A stretch of 64,000 nucleotides of DNA. Origin: Cycas panzhihuaensis (taxonomy: Eukaryota > Cycadophyta). Positions 1 to 12,149 of this stretch are shown here, one piece after another. The notes beneath the pieces were generated by a model, which did no database searches, had not been told where the DNA came from, and worked only from the letters and a program-made list of their open reading frames with translations. Positions within the stretch are counted from its first letter, which is position 1. Each line of letters starts with the position of its first letter. The position numbers and the translations under genes are program-made. The stretch is from the NCBI GenBank assembly GCA_023213395.1, contig CM041465.1, positions 61,511,741 to 61,575,740 of the forward strand. Reading direction: 5' to 3'.

Positions 1-900
1 AGGCGAGCTTAGTGGCCTAATTCCTCATCAACAAGACCTCAGAGAGAGACCTATAAGGAGGGGGTCTCCACTTCTAAAGGGATGACCAATTTAGTCCCAT
101 TCATAAGGGAGAATAGGATCATCCTCATTACAATGTGAATGGAAGTGTGATAATACCATAGGGAAGAAGGGAGCTGAAGGTGTTAATATCTTTAGATTAG
201 GCAATTATTTTCTTTAAAATATTAATAAGGATTTTGTTAAATGATTGAATTTGGCTATTGGCCTAGGGTAATAATGAGAGGAGGTTTTTTGAGATATCTT
301 GAACTTCTCACAAAGTTCATCCACCTCCTTATTGCAAAAAGGTATGCCATTATCTATGATTAGGATGTTTGAGACCCCAAATCGACAGATAATATATTGA
401 TAGATAAAGGTGGTAATGGTCTTACTAGTAGTAGATGAAAGTGGGATTTCTTTAGCCCATTTAGTAAAGTATTACGATGACTAAGGCAGAGTTATGGCTC
501 TAATAAGTTCTAATACCCATTGGGAAAAAGGCCATGGGGAAATGATAAGATGTAGGGCCTCAGAAGGTAAGCGAATAACACTAACATACTCTTAGCACCT
601 TCAGGAATGCTATGCATGAGCATGGGTGTCCTTGAAGAGGGATGACCAATAGTAGCCCATGTGAAGGATCCTTTGAGCCATGGATTAGCCCCTAAAATGG
701 CCTCTACAAATGCCACTATGACACTCATGGAGGATTTGGTTTAGTTCGTTAGGGTCAATATAATAAAGGAGAATCCCATCATAGGATCTCTTGTATAATA
801 CTTCCTTTATGAGGAAATATTGCCTAACTATAGCCCTAACACATGACTTTACCTTATTGCTAGCATTAGGAGGGTATCACTACTAGGTAAGATATTGTAC
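1..900 (-). pseudogene. Tat-I integrase remnant (partial)
   Basis: Position 1 corresponds to about 13935 in the Tat-II integrase, so the C-terminal GPF module lies outside the window. What remains covers the core and the N-terminal zinc-binding region. Stops and shifts break it; the only longer frame (510-728) is an off-frame reading of the zinc-finger region that also appears in Tat-II. In a live element this enzyme inserts the cDNA into the host chromosome. Identity rests on collinearity with the better preserved copies rather than on an intact catalytic triad. Confidence 0.65.
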
Positions 901-1144
901 AATATCCCCATACCATTTGCTATTAGCTAGTGGATGGGGTGATGAGTCTTGAATAGTTTGGGTAGGCTAGTTGAGCTAGTTTGAAGGGTTAGGAATAGGG
1001 GCATTGGCTAGTTGCTTGGCACCTGCCATTCCTTTCTTTGATTTTCTGTTACTGATTTTGAGGTCATACTCTTAAAGGAGGATAGCCCATTTATTTGTCC
1101 TTCCAGTCAAGTTAGACCAAGTCAAAAGGTACCTCAATGGAGTA

Positions 1145-2175
1145 GATTATATGATCATATGAGTGGTGTTCTAGAGAAGGTAATGTCTAAACTTCTTAGT
1201 CATGTGGACTAAGGCTAGGAATTCCTTTTTGGTAGGAGGGTAGTTAAGCCCAACTACGACTAATATATAGTTGGTAAAATATATGGCACACTTGGTCCCT
1301 GAATCATCTTCTTAGGCTAGCATGGCTTCTAAGGACTCATCAGTAGCTAAGGTATAAAGGATAAAATGGTAATTAAGGAGAGGGGGTGCTAGGATTGGGG
1401 TAGAGGCCAAGGCTTTTTTAAGCTCTTAGAATGCCTCATAGGCTTTGGTAGACCATATAAATGGGCCCCCCTTCTTCAATACGTTAGTTAGAGGTCTGAC
1501 ATTTATGGCAAAGTCCACCAGGAAATGCCTAAGGAAACCTAACCTGCATAGAAATGACCTAATTTGGCATTGCATTTTAGGCAGGGACATGTCAAGAATG
1601 GATTTGAAACCTAAAAGCTTGTTGGTGGTCACAACAAATGTGCATTTGAGTGGGTTCAATCTAACATGGTACTTGCAATATCTTGTGAAGATAGCATGCA
1701 AGTCCTCAAGGTGATAGGCTCTCTTGTGGGAGAGGCCCATCATGGCATCCATAAAAACCTTAAGAGTCTTGTTTATAAGGTCATGGAAGACAAATTACAT
1801 CACCCTTTGATAAGTGATGCCTATATTCTTTAATCCAAAGGGAATTTCCTTATAGGTAAATATGCCCCACAGGGTGGTGAAGGCTATTTTGTGATGGTCT
1901 TTAAGGGATATTTGTATTTGGTTATACCTAGAGAAGCCATCCATCAAAGACATGGCTTTAAAACTAGCTGTGGTAGGATGACATGGATGGCTTTAATTGA
2001 TAAAGGGTAAATGAAAGTTATTTTTAGGACATGTGTTATTTATATCCTAGAAATCAACACAAATTTGGATTGTCCCATTCTTCTTAGCATTGGGAACGAT
2101 ATTGGACACCCACTTGGGGTAATTAATGGAAGTGATTAGTCCTACATCCATGAGCTTTTCCACTTCCATTTTCAT
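1145..2175 (-). pseudogene. Tat-I reverse transcriptase/RNase H remnant
   Basis: Decayed RT-RNase H. The stretch 1426-1752 encodes a piece like the thumb and connection of Tat-II: a DAMMGLSHKRAYHLEDLHAI motif where the live family has the DD-containing active site, then NPLKCTFVV and a SFLCRLGFLRHFLVDFA segment. The catalytic aspartates after FMD are altered to A. Start and end are set by alignment with 15106-16152 of Tat-II. The enzyme would copy the genomic RNA inside the particle; this copy cannot. Confidence 0.75.
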
Positions 2176-2199
2176 TATGGTAGATAGTTTGGGATGGAG

Positions 2200-3800
2200 A
2201 GAGCACCATTTTTGCTACATGGGGTGGGTGCCCAAAATAGTTGTAAGGTTATGGGTGACAATGGAGGGATCTATTCCCTTCATGTTTAAATAGTCCCATG
2301 TAAAGATATCATAGAACTCTTGGAAAAGGAGGGCATATTCCCCCATTTCCTTAGGTGAATATTCTGCTCCTACCTTTATAACCTTACCAAGGGTAAGGAT
2401 AATATCCTTAATTGTCCCCATCCACATGGCATTCCCCTCTTCAAAGTGGAGGGGAGCTTGGTTAAAAAGAGGAGGTGGGGGGATACTAGACTAACTTGGG
2501 TTGGCTAAGGGCAACCCTAGGGCCAAGCTCTTCCTAAAACTAAGTTTATGGTGACTAAAAGGGAGGCTAGGCATGGAGCCCACTAGATGCTCTAATGGGG
2601 CCTACATTCTCAAAGTAATCTATCCCATGGATAGTCTTACTTAGAGGTGACAAGGAGTGAAGTGAAGGGGGAGCAGTGGGTCCATAAAAATCAACACACC
2701 ACTCCACGTAATCTAGAGACTCCTCAAAAGAGTCAGAAGGTATCCTCCTATGTTATGGAATAGGAGGCTCCCTAACCCCAGTGTCTACGGAGGAGGATAA
2801 AGCATGGGGAGTAGGTGAAGATGAAAGAGAGTGGGAGCTCACATATGTGGCAAGAGTGATCATGTGTGATTTCCTAGACATGATAGGAGTGCTACTCTCC
2901 TCTAAAGAGGCCTTCGTTTGAGACTCAAGATTAGATGGGTGATGAAGCGAGTGCCCGTTATGGATCTTAAGGAGGGATATGGGATGAGAGAATTCCTCAT
3001 CCTTATTGTTGGACTCATGATTACTCAAAATGATGAGGTAGCCATAGCTCCCAACACCAATGGGGGCAAAATGAATGGGGTTTAAGAAGGAAGGGGAGGC
3101 CCCTTCCTCTAATCTAGAGGTGCTAGCAATATTAATTGAATAGGTGGAGGAAGGGGCAGATGGATCCTTATTGCCCCTCATGAGGTTGTGAGCCACTTGA
3201 TGAGATTAATGCAATGATCTAGTGGGAGGAAGCTCCTGGGAAACAACTTCATATGCCCTTTGTAGAAAAACTTTAGTTGCCCCCAATGGGGTGAACACAT
3301 GACTCCTATCTAGTCAAGCTATGGATGCCCCAACAAGAGGTTATAGTCCATGTCTACATCGAGGACTACTATGTTTGTGAGGATGGTTTTATCCCAAAGG
3401 GTGAGGGGGATAAAAACTAATCCCAAGGGCATCTTTTCACTACCATCATAGCCTATGCAAGGGCATCGCATTGATGAAAGAACCATTATCTACAATAGTT
3501 CTCCTAAGAGCGCATTCTAGAGTGTTACAAGAGATAGTGAAAGGATAGTACTAGTGTCAGTCCCTTTCACTTGTTGGAGGAAAGCCGTTAAGATTGAAGG
3601 TAATGAGAGGCTCTTGGTTTGGTATGGTACCCACATCATGGATTAGGACATCATCTAGACCTAAAGCCTTGAGGAGAAGAGCATGTTGCTTGGGGCAACT
3701 CCATAAGACATCCATCATGGACATTTTGATGGCCATGTTATGGATCTCATCAATGATCAAGAAGGACTTCCCCTTCCGAGTAAGTTAGGGAAGTGCCCTT
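2200..3800 (-). pseudogene. Tat-I protease and protease-RT linker remnant
   Basis: Corresponds to 16490-17610 of Tat-II. At 2753-3196 lies the Ser/Pro-rich linker with the IGVGSYGYL motif shared by all Tat copies here. At 3557-3760 lies the segment just upstream of the protease core, with the MDVL(R/W)S(C/Y)P(K/E)Q and LGLDDVLIHDVG signatures seen in Tat-II. The active-site region (around 3470-3510) reads as a degraded form of the DNGSS motif. The reading frame is broken several times. Confidence 0.65.
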
Positions 3801-3879
3801 CAGAAGTCGTAATGACTCGGGTAGATAGGAATAGTCTTAGGGAGCACTAGAATTTTAGAAGGAGGGTTATCCGTGGAAA

Positions 3880-5990
3880 AGTTACATTGTGAAGAGGAGG
3901 CCTCAATGACCTCTTTGGTTGTTTGAGAACTCGTGTTGGTGCACAAAGACATGGTATTTTGAATGACTCTCTTTTCCCTTATTATAAGATTAAGAGGATG
4001 AAGAATTTTGAGAACAGGAATTAGGAGGAGAAGATGAGTTCCTTATCCTTTTTCCTTTTGCTTATGAGGAAGAGGGGTTAAGGGACTATCCCCTATTCCT
4101 ATTTCCCCTATTTTAGGTATGTTGGTCTTGTTCCTCATATTTGGGGAAGGGATCCCTATGGATACGTTGGTCTAAATTGGGCTTAAATGCCTATCTAGGG
4201 GAGGAGTCACGAGGTGGGGTAAGTTTCAGGTATTACACCTAATACTATGAGTCCTCATAGAAGCACTCACCATGAATAGAGTACTACTTCTTATTCAAGG
4301 AAGGTTTGGTCTTCTTAGTTTGAGAAGAGTAGGTATTTCTATTTTTGGGAGGTGCAACTTAGAAGGCTTAATGGAGAAGCCTACGAGAATCTAAAGATGA
4401 TGGAGGGGTTGGAGCTTGAGCTCCTTCATTATACATTTAAATGAACATATAATAGAAGTTAATAGGTCTAAGGTCTTCTCCATTGAATGGGTAGAAGACT
4501 TTGGGGGTTGTTGGGATCATAGGTCGTGTGACGGAGGGGGTGCCTCGCGTCGTTGTGACGGATTAAGAGGTTTCTTAAGACCTATTTGGATCTTAATTCC
4601 CTCAAGTGCCAAGCATTTAGCTATGGAAAAGTCACACTTTGTTGCCCCTATTTTGGGAACTTCAATGTGGACTTCAAGATAGAGGGCATTCACAAAAAGG
4701 TCCCTCTTTAATTCCTTGGGTAATATAACCTTCATGGAATGTAAAAGGTCATGAAAGTACCTCATGAAGTCATAGTTCATTTCATCAGGACCTTGCTTGA
4801 GCGAGAGTAGGGCTTTGATCTCACTCTTGAAAGGATGAGCTACATCAAAATAATTGATAGATTCATCCACAAGACTACTAGAAAGAATGAATGGAATGGG
4901 TGGGGAGATAATAGAACCACTTGAGGGTGTCTCCCTACAAAGAATGTTGACAGAGTATTATTAAGATATGTTCATAGGCCCAATAGTCAATGCATGCCAT
5001 GGAGAAACTCCTGATATGCTTAGTTGGGTCCTGCAACAGGGCCCTATTAAATCCAAGTACCTCAGGGGGATGAGCTAGTAGGTTGGTCCTAAGTGCCTCA
5101 ATAGATAGTGGAGTTGACTTATAATCAATGAAGGGGTAAACCCTTGCTTGAGCTAATGGATCAGAAAAAGAAGAAGAAGGAGTAGGATAAGGATACCCAA
5201 GTCCTCCTTAAAGAATTTGAGTATGAGGAGGATATGGGTTCCCTTAATAGAATCTCTTTGTTAAGATTGGGGATGCACAAGGATGGATCTTATGTGGCCT
5301 AAAGATGGGAGACATGAGGGTCCCCTAAGTCATGTAAGAGGGGCATGAACCAGAGTCAGTTGAGGTGCGGTTGGCTAGTTTGGGAGAGGTATACTCAACC
5401 CAATTTGAGAAGTGAGCATTCTTTAGATAGTCCCTTGGGTATGAGGAATGTATGAAGAAGATGGAATAATAAGGGGTGACCCTATTATGACCATAAGGAT
5501 AGATTGTGAAGAATTGGGAGGCACAGATGAGGAAGAAGGAAGTGCCATACTATGAAGAATGTTTTATAGGCATTTTGGAGGTGACTGGACACTCATAGCT
5601 TAGAAACATTACTACAATGCTTCTATAACATCTGTAGGAGGGGTCCCCACTTACTCACATGAGGTGGAAGGTTCCTCATGTGAGGTGGAACCCATAAGTC
5701 AACCCCCATAGGTACTCTAGCCAGGGAGGTGGTACTCAATAGAGGATGACACACCCACATCATGCATGGGGAAATGGTGGAGGTTTGAGTGTTCTTGATC
5801 ATCCAAATAGAAGATAGGGTCATTATCCTCTTGGGTGGGGCCCTATAATGAAATTAAAGTTTATGGTTGTGATTCAAAAACATAGGCATGGTATGCCCAT
5901 TTTGAAGGATACCCCTCCATAGTTGATTCAAAATCAGATAATGGAATGGAGAATAGGGAGATTCTTCTGAAGTGGAAGGGAGACCTCGTA
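3880..5990 (-). pseudogene. Tat-I gag remnant
   Basis: Gag would coat the genomic RNA in the cytoplasmic particle. The best preserved part is 4517-4870 (117 residues), which carries the family capsid segment FDVA-PF-S-IKALLSLKQG, then LPKELKRDLFVNAL and CLALEGIKIQIGLKKPL. The Cys/His knuckle region lies around 4240-4300 and is degraded. The Pro/Gly/His-rich N-terminal half (4950-5990) is collinear with Tat-II 18850-20195 but broken by stops. The segment 5990-6158, up to the primer site, is short untranslated leader. Confidence 0.7.
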
Positions 5991-6158
5991 AACAATGATA
6001 AAATCATCATATTCATGTCTCACCTAGAACTTTGGAAGAAGCGAGGGTGAAAGTAAAAGAAAAGGCATTGGGGGTTGCCCAAAAAATATAAAAGGTAGAG
6101 ATAAAAGGAGAAAGTCTATGCTAACATAAGGGGAAGTTACAACATTCCCTTACCAGTG

Positions 6159-6178
6159 GGTCCCTAGTATGGTCACTA
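6159..6178 (-). promoter_or_regulatory. Tat-I primer-binding site
   Basis: Just inside the 5' LTR, the minus strand reads TAGTGACCATACTAGGGACC. The plus strand is therefore a tRNA-like 3' end, GGTCCC(T/C)AGTATGGTCAC(T/C)A, which in Tat-III ends in CCA. Tat elements usually prime from tRNA-Arg; the match here is only partial, so I leave the tRNA unnamed. Confidence 0.55.
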
Positions 6179-6179
6179 G

Positions 6180-8264
6180 TGGAAGCATGCCTTTGGTGGA
6201 TCAGTTTGGATAAGAGATTTTAGGCCAACACTATAACTATAACAGGGGCCTATAAACCTTAAAAGGGAGAATAGGTTATGCTCAAAGGGTGTCCGTGCAT
6301 CAAAATATAGGTTTGGGGACCCATAAATAGTGCTTATGGCTTTCCCTTTGTATGAGTACCTTCCTAGATTTAGTTTGGGTAAGGAGGTACCCTTGGATGG
6401 GTGAATAGCCTAAAGAAAAGAACTCTTCTATCCTTGTAGGAAAAGGAGAGATGTTAGTCCTTCTTTTGGGAAAGGGAAGCAAGAAGAAAGAAGGGATGGT
6501 GATAAAGCAAGAGTCAACTTAGGAGGACTTACTCATAATCTAGGAATAGGTCAAGAGAGAGGATAAAGGTGAGCCATAAGTATGTCAGGGCTATAAGGTT
6601 ATGAGGTCTTCTTGGGAAACTAAGAAGAGCTAAGGGGTTTTTGAGTTTAGAAACTCATACAGTTTTAAGAGGAACATCTTGTAACTAATGAAGCAACGTT
6701 CCTTTTTGGCACAACATGAACATTGTCCAAGGAAAGAAACAAGCAACAACCAAGATTGATAACAAACATGCAAAGTAAATTCATAACCTTTCCTATCTAC
6801 GTTTCCTGCCTTCTTTTATTCTTTCAAATGAATGCAATGTAAACTAAGAATGATGAAGAGGGGGAAGGAAAGGATGGTATGTAAGGGGATGCCTTACATA
6901 GGTTGCCTCCCCTTTGATAGGTGGAGGATTAGGTTTAATAAGGGAAATGAAAAGTGACAAACATTCCCTATATACGTGCACTATGATCATGCAATCTTAT
7001 TTTACTCTCCCCCTTTTTAAACAATGCAATAAAGGAAACAATTTTTGAGAGGAACAAAGAAACTTTAAACTTCTCCTTTCTTTTCTTTTCCTTTGTGAAA
7101 TAAGCAAATAGGGTAAGGGGAAGATGCAAAAGGAGAAAAGAAGAGTGTATAGGAAGGTGTACACCTAGATGTTGTAGTTGGTGTCACAGTTACATGCTCC
7201 TTTGTTGTCTCTCCTTATTCCATATTTCCTCAAGTTGCTCTTGCTCTCATTGTTATAAAACTCATTAAAGATGAAGGGAGAGGATCCATTACCTTCCCCT
7301 TGTCCTCAAAATGGGGCTTACTTACCATCTGCAAAATGCTTGAAGGCAAAATAAAAAGTAGAAATGAAATGAAATGGTGGAACTCAAAGAAACAAGTCAA
7401 AGAATGAGAATGATACCTTTTGGAGTAATGCCACTTACTTGCATAAGAGATCAACTAATCTTTATACTATGGTAGATACCTACAAACCCTTAAAGTCAAC
7501 AACATATGTGTACATATGAATTTATATGACTATGCATGTGTACCACTTGGATGATACTAGAAATTTACTTCTTGCAACAAAGAGAAAATGATGAGGATTA
7601 GTATTCCATTTCCCTTACACACATTAATATCCTTGTACAACCACCAAGAAGGAGAAGGGGGGTTGAGAGGAAGTGAGATAGTAGCCTCGGGATGGCTAGC
7701 TCCTATGAACGAAACACCTTTGAGGTAGCTAGGTAAGGTGGATCAGGTGTATGAAAATGATTTGAACAAAATAGTTATAAGGGTTTGCATAAGCTGTAAA
7801 TATTGTAAAAGATGCAAATGTCACAAAAGATGAAAATCTTATAAAAGTTGTGGATGCTATAAAAGAAATTACAAAAGCTATGAGAGTTGTTGGTGAGTAA
7901 GATTTGTAAAAACTAATAATGATGCAAACATTACAAGTATTGCAAACATCGCAAATATGGAAGGGGTCATACCTTATTGGGTGAATTAGCTTATGGAGCA
8001 GGTATGGTGTGAAGGGATCTTGAGAAGTAGGGGGTTTCCCTTGAGGAAGTAGCATTAGGATTCAGAACTCTATTCATTTTCTCCTCCTTTACCTTCTCAA
8101 GAATATCCTAAACTTGTCTAACTCTTAGCTAGTGGGAACCTAAGATAGGATGATAACAATAAGAAGAAAAAAGAGGTTTTACCTCTCCTTGCATAGCAAA
8201 ATAGAGCAAAAGTATATAGTAGAATATATATTAGAAGATACAACTAATGAAATAGGGTGTATTC
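6180..8264 (-). repeat. Tat-I 5' LTR, first part
   Basis: Begins TGGAAGC next to the primer site, the same start as the Tat-IV LTRs (32783 and 63917). It runs to the TATTC duplication at 8260-8264 where Tat-II was inserted. The stretch is AT-rich and holds no gene; short frames inside it (7230-7454, 7729-8055) are low-complexity or off-frame noise. Confidence 0.75.
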
Positions 8265-10803
8265 TGGATGCGCTGCTACGGGATAACTACCTAACTGATA
8301 GGCGTGGGAGGAGTAAGTGATGAAATGATAGAAAGTAGAACCTAAAAGGCGGGTAACTACCACGCAGAGCGCCCCGTGCGCTGGAGTGCGAGTTCAGGAT
8401 CTGCAATGGAGTATGGCTACTATTGGGTGACCCTTCCCCACCTCGATCAAGGGGCGAAGGTATGTAGGATGAACCTGAGTTGACCTGGGAATAGGACCCT
8501 CCCACCCTTGGGTGGCTGTAAGGGAAGAGAAGGCCCTCTGGAGACAAAGCCAAGAGTAAGCTTCACGCAATTTGAAGGATGCACGAGCGATGCGGGAAGC
8601 AAGGCGCTCGTGCGGTTAAGGAAAAGGAAGGAAAGGTAAGGACAAAGAAAACTCTTACAATCTTTCCTACGGATAATAGGGGGTGCATGCAACAAAGCAA
8701 ACAAATACAAAAGCAATTTCTCCTTTTAATCTTTCAATGTTCTAATTACTAAGAAAGGAATAAAAGGAAGAACCAGGTAGCGAAGAGGAAAGGAAGTGTG
8801 CACCGGGCCAAGGCGTCTTGAGATGACGTAGCCTCCACGAGGAGCACCCAACCACTCCGCTGACGTCTGGGATGCGGGATGCAATGGGCAAAAGGGGCTT
8901 CCTTACCCTCCCCGGAAAAGTAAATGCAATACCAAAGGAAGGAAAGGACCGCTAACTAGTAAATGAGATAGCATAAAACATGATACATGCAACGGGCACT
9001 TACCCAGAGAGGCCAACGGCAACGTTCTCCGCTGCCTCGAGTACCGCAAGCAACAAGGGTCTCCCTCTTCCCGAAGGAAGAGCACTAACATGCAATGCAA
9101 AGATCTAACGATATATGTCTAGCAACATAAGCAAGAGTCTAAATATACATGCATTAGTGTTAGTCCAACCAGGAAAATACCAAAGGAAAGTGACCCAGAT
9201 GAAAGGACACAACAAGGCGAGCCTCGGAGTGGCCTACCTCCCGCAAATGGTGCCCAAACCTCCCCCCAGGAGCCACAAGGTAGCGAGGAGAAAGTCAAGA
9301 ACCAAGGCTGGAAAAATGGTTGAAAAAGGGGCAAGAGAGACCCAAAGATACCCACGGGGGACCGGGATGCTACGGGGAGCAAACCGGGTGACCGTGGAGC
9401 AAGGGTGAAGCAAGAACCCGTAGTTGGGGCCTATGGATGGCACCCAAACCTGAATAAAGGGTCCCAAATCAGCACTGCAACTTGTGACAGCGCTGGTTTG
9501 GGCGACCAAAGGGAGCCTTCAAACCCTTGTTTACAAGCCAAGAGAAGCACGAGGCGAGAGGGAGGTTTTGGGGGGCTAAGAGCCGCCTAGGGAGCGTGGA
9601 AGGTGGTACGGAATCCACCCAGCTCCTCTCCAAAACCTATGCAACCCCTCAACGCCGCTGCCTTGGACAGCAAACGCAGGCAAGAAGCACAGGGAGAGTG
9701 GTAGAATAGTCCTCCAAAGGGAGGAAAAACTAACTCTCACGAAACATGTAGGAACAAATAAGCTGAAGCATAAATATCACAAAAGACAAATGCAAAATGA
9801 AGAGTACCTGGGGAGGGGAGGCAAGGGATTTGCCTCAGCTAAAGGATAGTGAAGAAGGGCTGGAAAAATAGCCCAGATCGAGTAGAGCAGCTTGAAGCCC
9901 CGCTACGGTGTGACGGAAACACTGCAAACGGGAACTCAGATCGCCTGGTAGAAACCACTGAAACCGCTTCAAAGGAGCCCTCTCCAAGGCGTTTGAGGGG
10001 CTGAGAGAATGTCTTAGCCAAGCCAAAGGAGAGCTGGGCGCTGTATGAAGAGGTGCAGGTCCAGTTGCAGCAGCAAACAATAGAGAAGAGCAGAGCAGGA
10101 GAGTGTTTTTCTTGAGAGCAACTTCAAAAGTGAGCCAAAAAATCCTTGAAAATGAGCCAAAAAGGGCTTAAGTACTCAAGCAAAACCCTAAACCGTGCGA
10201 TTAGGGCACAACTGGAGGAGAAATAAAGCGCGAGCCACGTGGCAGTTTCGCAATAAATGCGAAATTGCCACGGCAGATTTTAAAAAATAATCTGAGACAG
10301 TTGTACCGCCGGAATATTCGCGCAGAGCGGATATTCCAAGATCGCGAAAAATCCAGCAAAGACGCGCTAGGGCAGAATGGGGCCCACCAACCACCTGTCA
10401 AAGTTGGGGTAGACGACCGAAAAGGAAGACATAACGCTAAAACACCCACCCGGGAGCAAACAAGGCAACAAAACGGGTCCAAAGGAGCAAAAATAGGGCT
10501 CGAGTGGGGTGGCAAGTTGACCAAACGATGATGAGTCATCACACAAGTGAGGTGGCGCAAACCTAGTGGATCCGGAGCGAGGAGGCAGATCGGGAAGCAA
10601 TACGGTCACTGGTGCCACTCCGGGAGTGTGCCCCGCTATAGTCGCCATAGGCTAAAATAAGTGTGGACGACTACAAGGCCGCCCACAAAGTCATACACAT
10701 GCGTATACGCAAGCAAACATCCAAGAAAAAGCGATGATAATGCAAGAGACATACCGCACTTACCGAGCCGGTGATTCGTATCCATTCCTGAAGCTGTGAA
10801 ACA
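8265..10803 (-). repeat. Tat-II 3' LTR
   Basis: Starts TGGATGCGCTGC on plus and ends GTGAAACA; pairs with 20358-22895. Differences between the pair are mostly small indels, often CTG against CG. It contains the stem-loop at 10239-10271. The frames inside it on both strands have no recognisable domain and shift at these indels, so I call none of them genes. Confidence 0.92.
10239..10271. promoter_or_regulatory. LTR stem-loop around ATAAA
   Basis: Arms GTGGCAGTTTCGCA and TGCGAAATTGCCAC pair over 14 bp with one mismatch, around a 5-base loop ATAAA (plus strand). Comparable foldbacks occur at the same place in the other LTRs (near 23320, 35355, 49335 and 52395). Confidence 0.6.
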
Positions 10804-11192
10804 TCGCCTCGCGTGAGCCTCGCCGGAAGCTCGTGTGATGGCGAATCCGGCAACACAACTGTCAAGAGTACATGTGTATATAGATATATTAATCAAGATC
10901 ATAATGAGGCAAGGGTGCCATGAGTGTCATGGCGGACGCGTGGATATGAAAGCGGTGGAGACAACATAGGGGCTGCCTATGGGCCACCTGGAAACCGACT
11001 GGGAGAATGAGACAGGTGAGGGGGCTGCCCCACCCACAAACGATGCAAAGGAACATGTATAGCTAAATAAAGAACAAATAGTGGGTACCATAGTTTTACC
11101 TCATTAGTAACCCGGTTTCGGAGGTGCGAACGGATCGCAAAGCAAAGTGACAGACGACCTAGGGCTTGGGCGACGGGAAGGCCAGGCAAACC
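10804..11192 (-). other. Tat-II 3' noncoding segment
   Basis: Noncoding stretch between the RNase H gene and the 3' LTR. It holds a block conserved in Tat-III (36120-36260) and Tat-IV (53150-53280), containing GTGTCATGGC and ACATAGGGGCTGCCTAT. The polypurine tract obvious in Tat-III and Tat-IV (C-run on plus next to the LTR) is not recognisable here. Confidence 0.6.
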
Positions 11193-11690
11193 TCAGGGAC
11201 GGTCAGCAAGGAGGGAGAGGCGGCGCTCAAGGATGAGGCGAACAAGGCTATCTGCCTCAGCGTTGAGGGCCCGAGGGATATGCTGGATATCGACAGAAGA
11301 AAAGCGGGCCAGGAGGGATCTGGCGGCAGAAGCGAGAGTCCTCAAGTGAGGGCATCGCACCTGGTAAACCTGAGTGAGATGGGACACCACAACTTGAGAG
11401 TCACAAAACAAAACAATGGGTCCGTGATGGAGATGGAGAGCATCAGTAAGGGCTTCAATAACAGCTGTATACTCGGCTTCGTTGTTGGTAGCCTCTGGGA
11501 GGAAGATCCCGAGCGAGGAGATTATGTCCGTAAGAGTCATGAGGATCCATGCAGCAGTAGAAGGTCCAGATTACCGCGGCCCGCCATCGGTAAGATGTAT
11601 GCATACATCGGCGACGCAAAAACCAAGCAATCGATGGGTGGTGAAAGCAACGCACAACAAGTCAGCAGAAAATGGCCGTGAAGGGTAGGA
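11193..11690 (-). CDS. Tat-II archaeal-type RNase H (aRNH), frame-disturbed
   Basis: Second RNase H of the Tat lineage, which removes RNA from the RNA-DNA hybrid during reverse transcription. Visible in order: TDGG (first catalytic Asp), AAWIL, GIFLPEATNNEAEYTAVIEA (catalytic Glu), VLFCDSQVVV (second Asp), the HLTQVYQVRCPHLR helix, and HIPRALNAEADSLV (last Asp). The frame is open from 11540 to 11193. Just upstream, two small deletions in the GGSRGNLGP stretch create a TAA, so as written the protein lacks its first strand. It lies downstream of integrase and the antisense ORF, whereas the usual Tat position is between RNase H and integrase. The 250-bp gap between RH and integrase (14850-15105) is too short for another copy. 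Confidence 0.8.
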
Positions 11691-12112
11691 GGACCTAGCA
11701 ATGAGGTAACCCAGGGCGAGAACAAACAATCTGATCGCCGGGGGAGCGGTCGGAGGGGAAGAAACCCCTTGGAGTGCCAAAAGGTCGCCTTTAGAAAGTG
11801 AAACATGCCCCGAGGGGTGGGGGCATTCCTTTCGGGACTCAAGAGCAAGAAAGGATCATGCAATGAGTCCAAGGCGTAAACGAGCCAAACGAGTATAAAC
11901 TCAGCAGCACGGAGTAGCGTAAAACGATGCAAAGGACCCCGCCAAAAGCGCGATGATGACGCACCATAAATGCCCTTGCAGGAGGGCAAAAAGGGCATCA
12001 ACATAGCGCGATTGACGACAGGGCCAGAAGGCAAAGGTAATCGGGGCAACGAGACGGTCCCAACGACTGACGCGAGACTAAAAACAGAGGAAGTGCCCGT
12101 TGGGGGCCCCGC

Positions 12113-12122
12113 CTATATAAGG
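12113..12122 (+). promoter_or_regulatory. TATA box of the Tat-II antisense unit
   Basis: CTATATAAGG, preceded by a GAGGAAGTGCCC...GGCCCC block. The same arrangement is present on plus at 37497-37506 (Tat-III) and near 54509 (Tat-IV), followed in each by GATTCATTTTCA or a close variant. Conservation in a noncoding place in three diverged copies supports a real promoter. Confidence 0.65.
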
Positions 12123-12149
12123 AAATCGACGGGAAAATGGATTCATTTT

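Noticed and set aside
8287-10648. Many overlapping frames on both strands of the Tat-II LTRs (for example 10201-10560 and 9115-9408)
   Set aside because: They lie in GC-rich LTR, shift at small indels between the two LTR copies, and show no domain.
11537-12049. 170-residue minus frame next to aRNH
   Set aside because: Partly overlaps aRNH in another frame, is Leu/Pro/Ser-rich without motifs and is not conserved as protein in Tat-III or Tat-IV.
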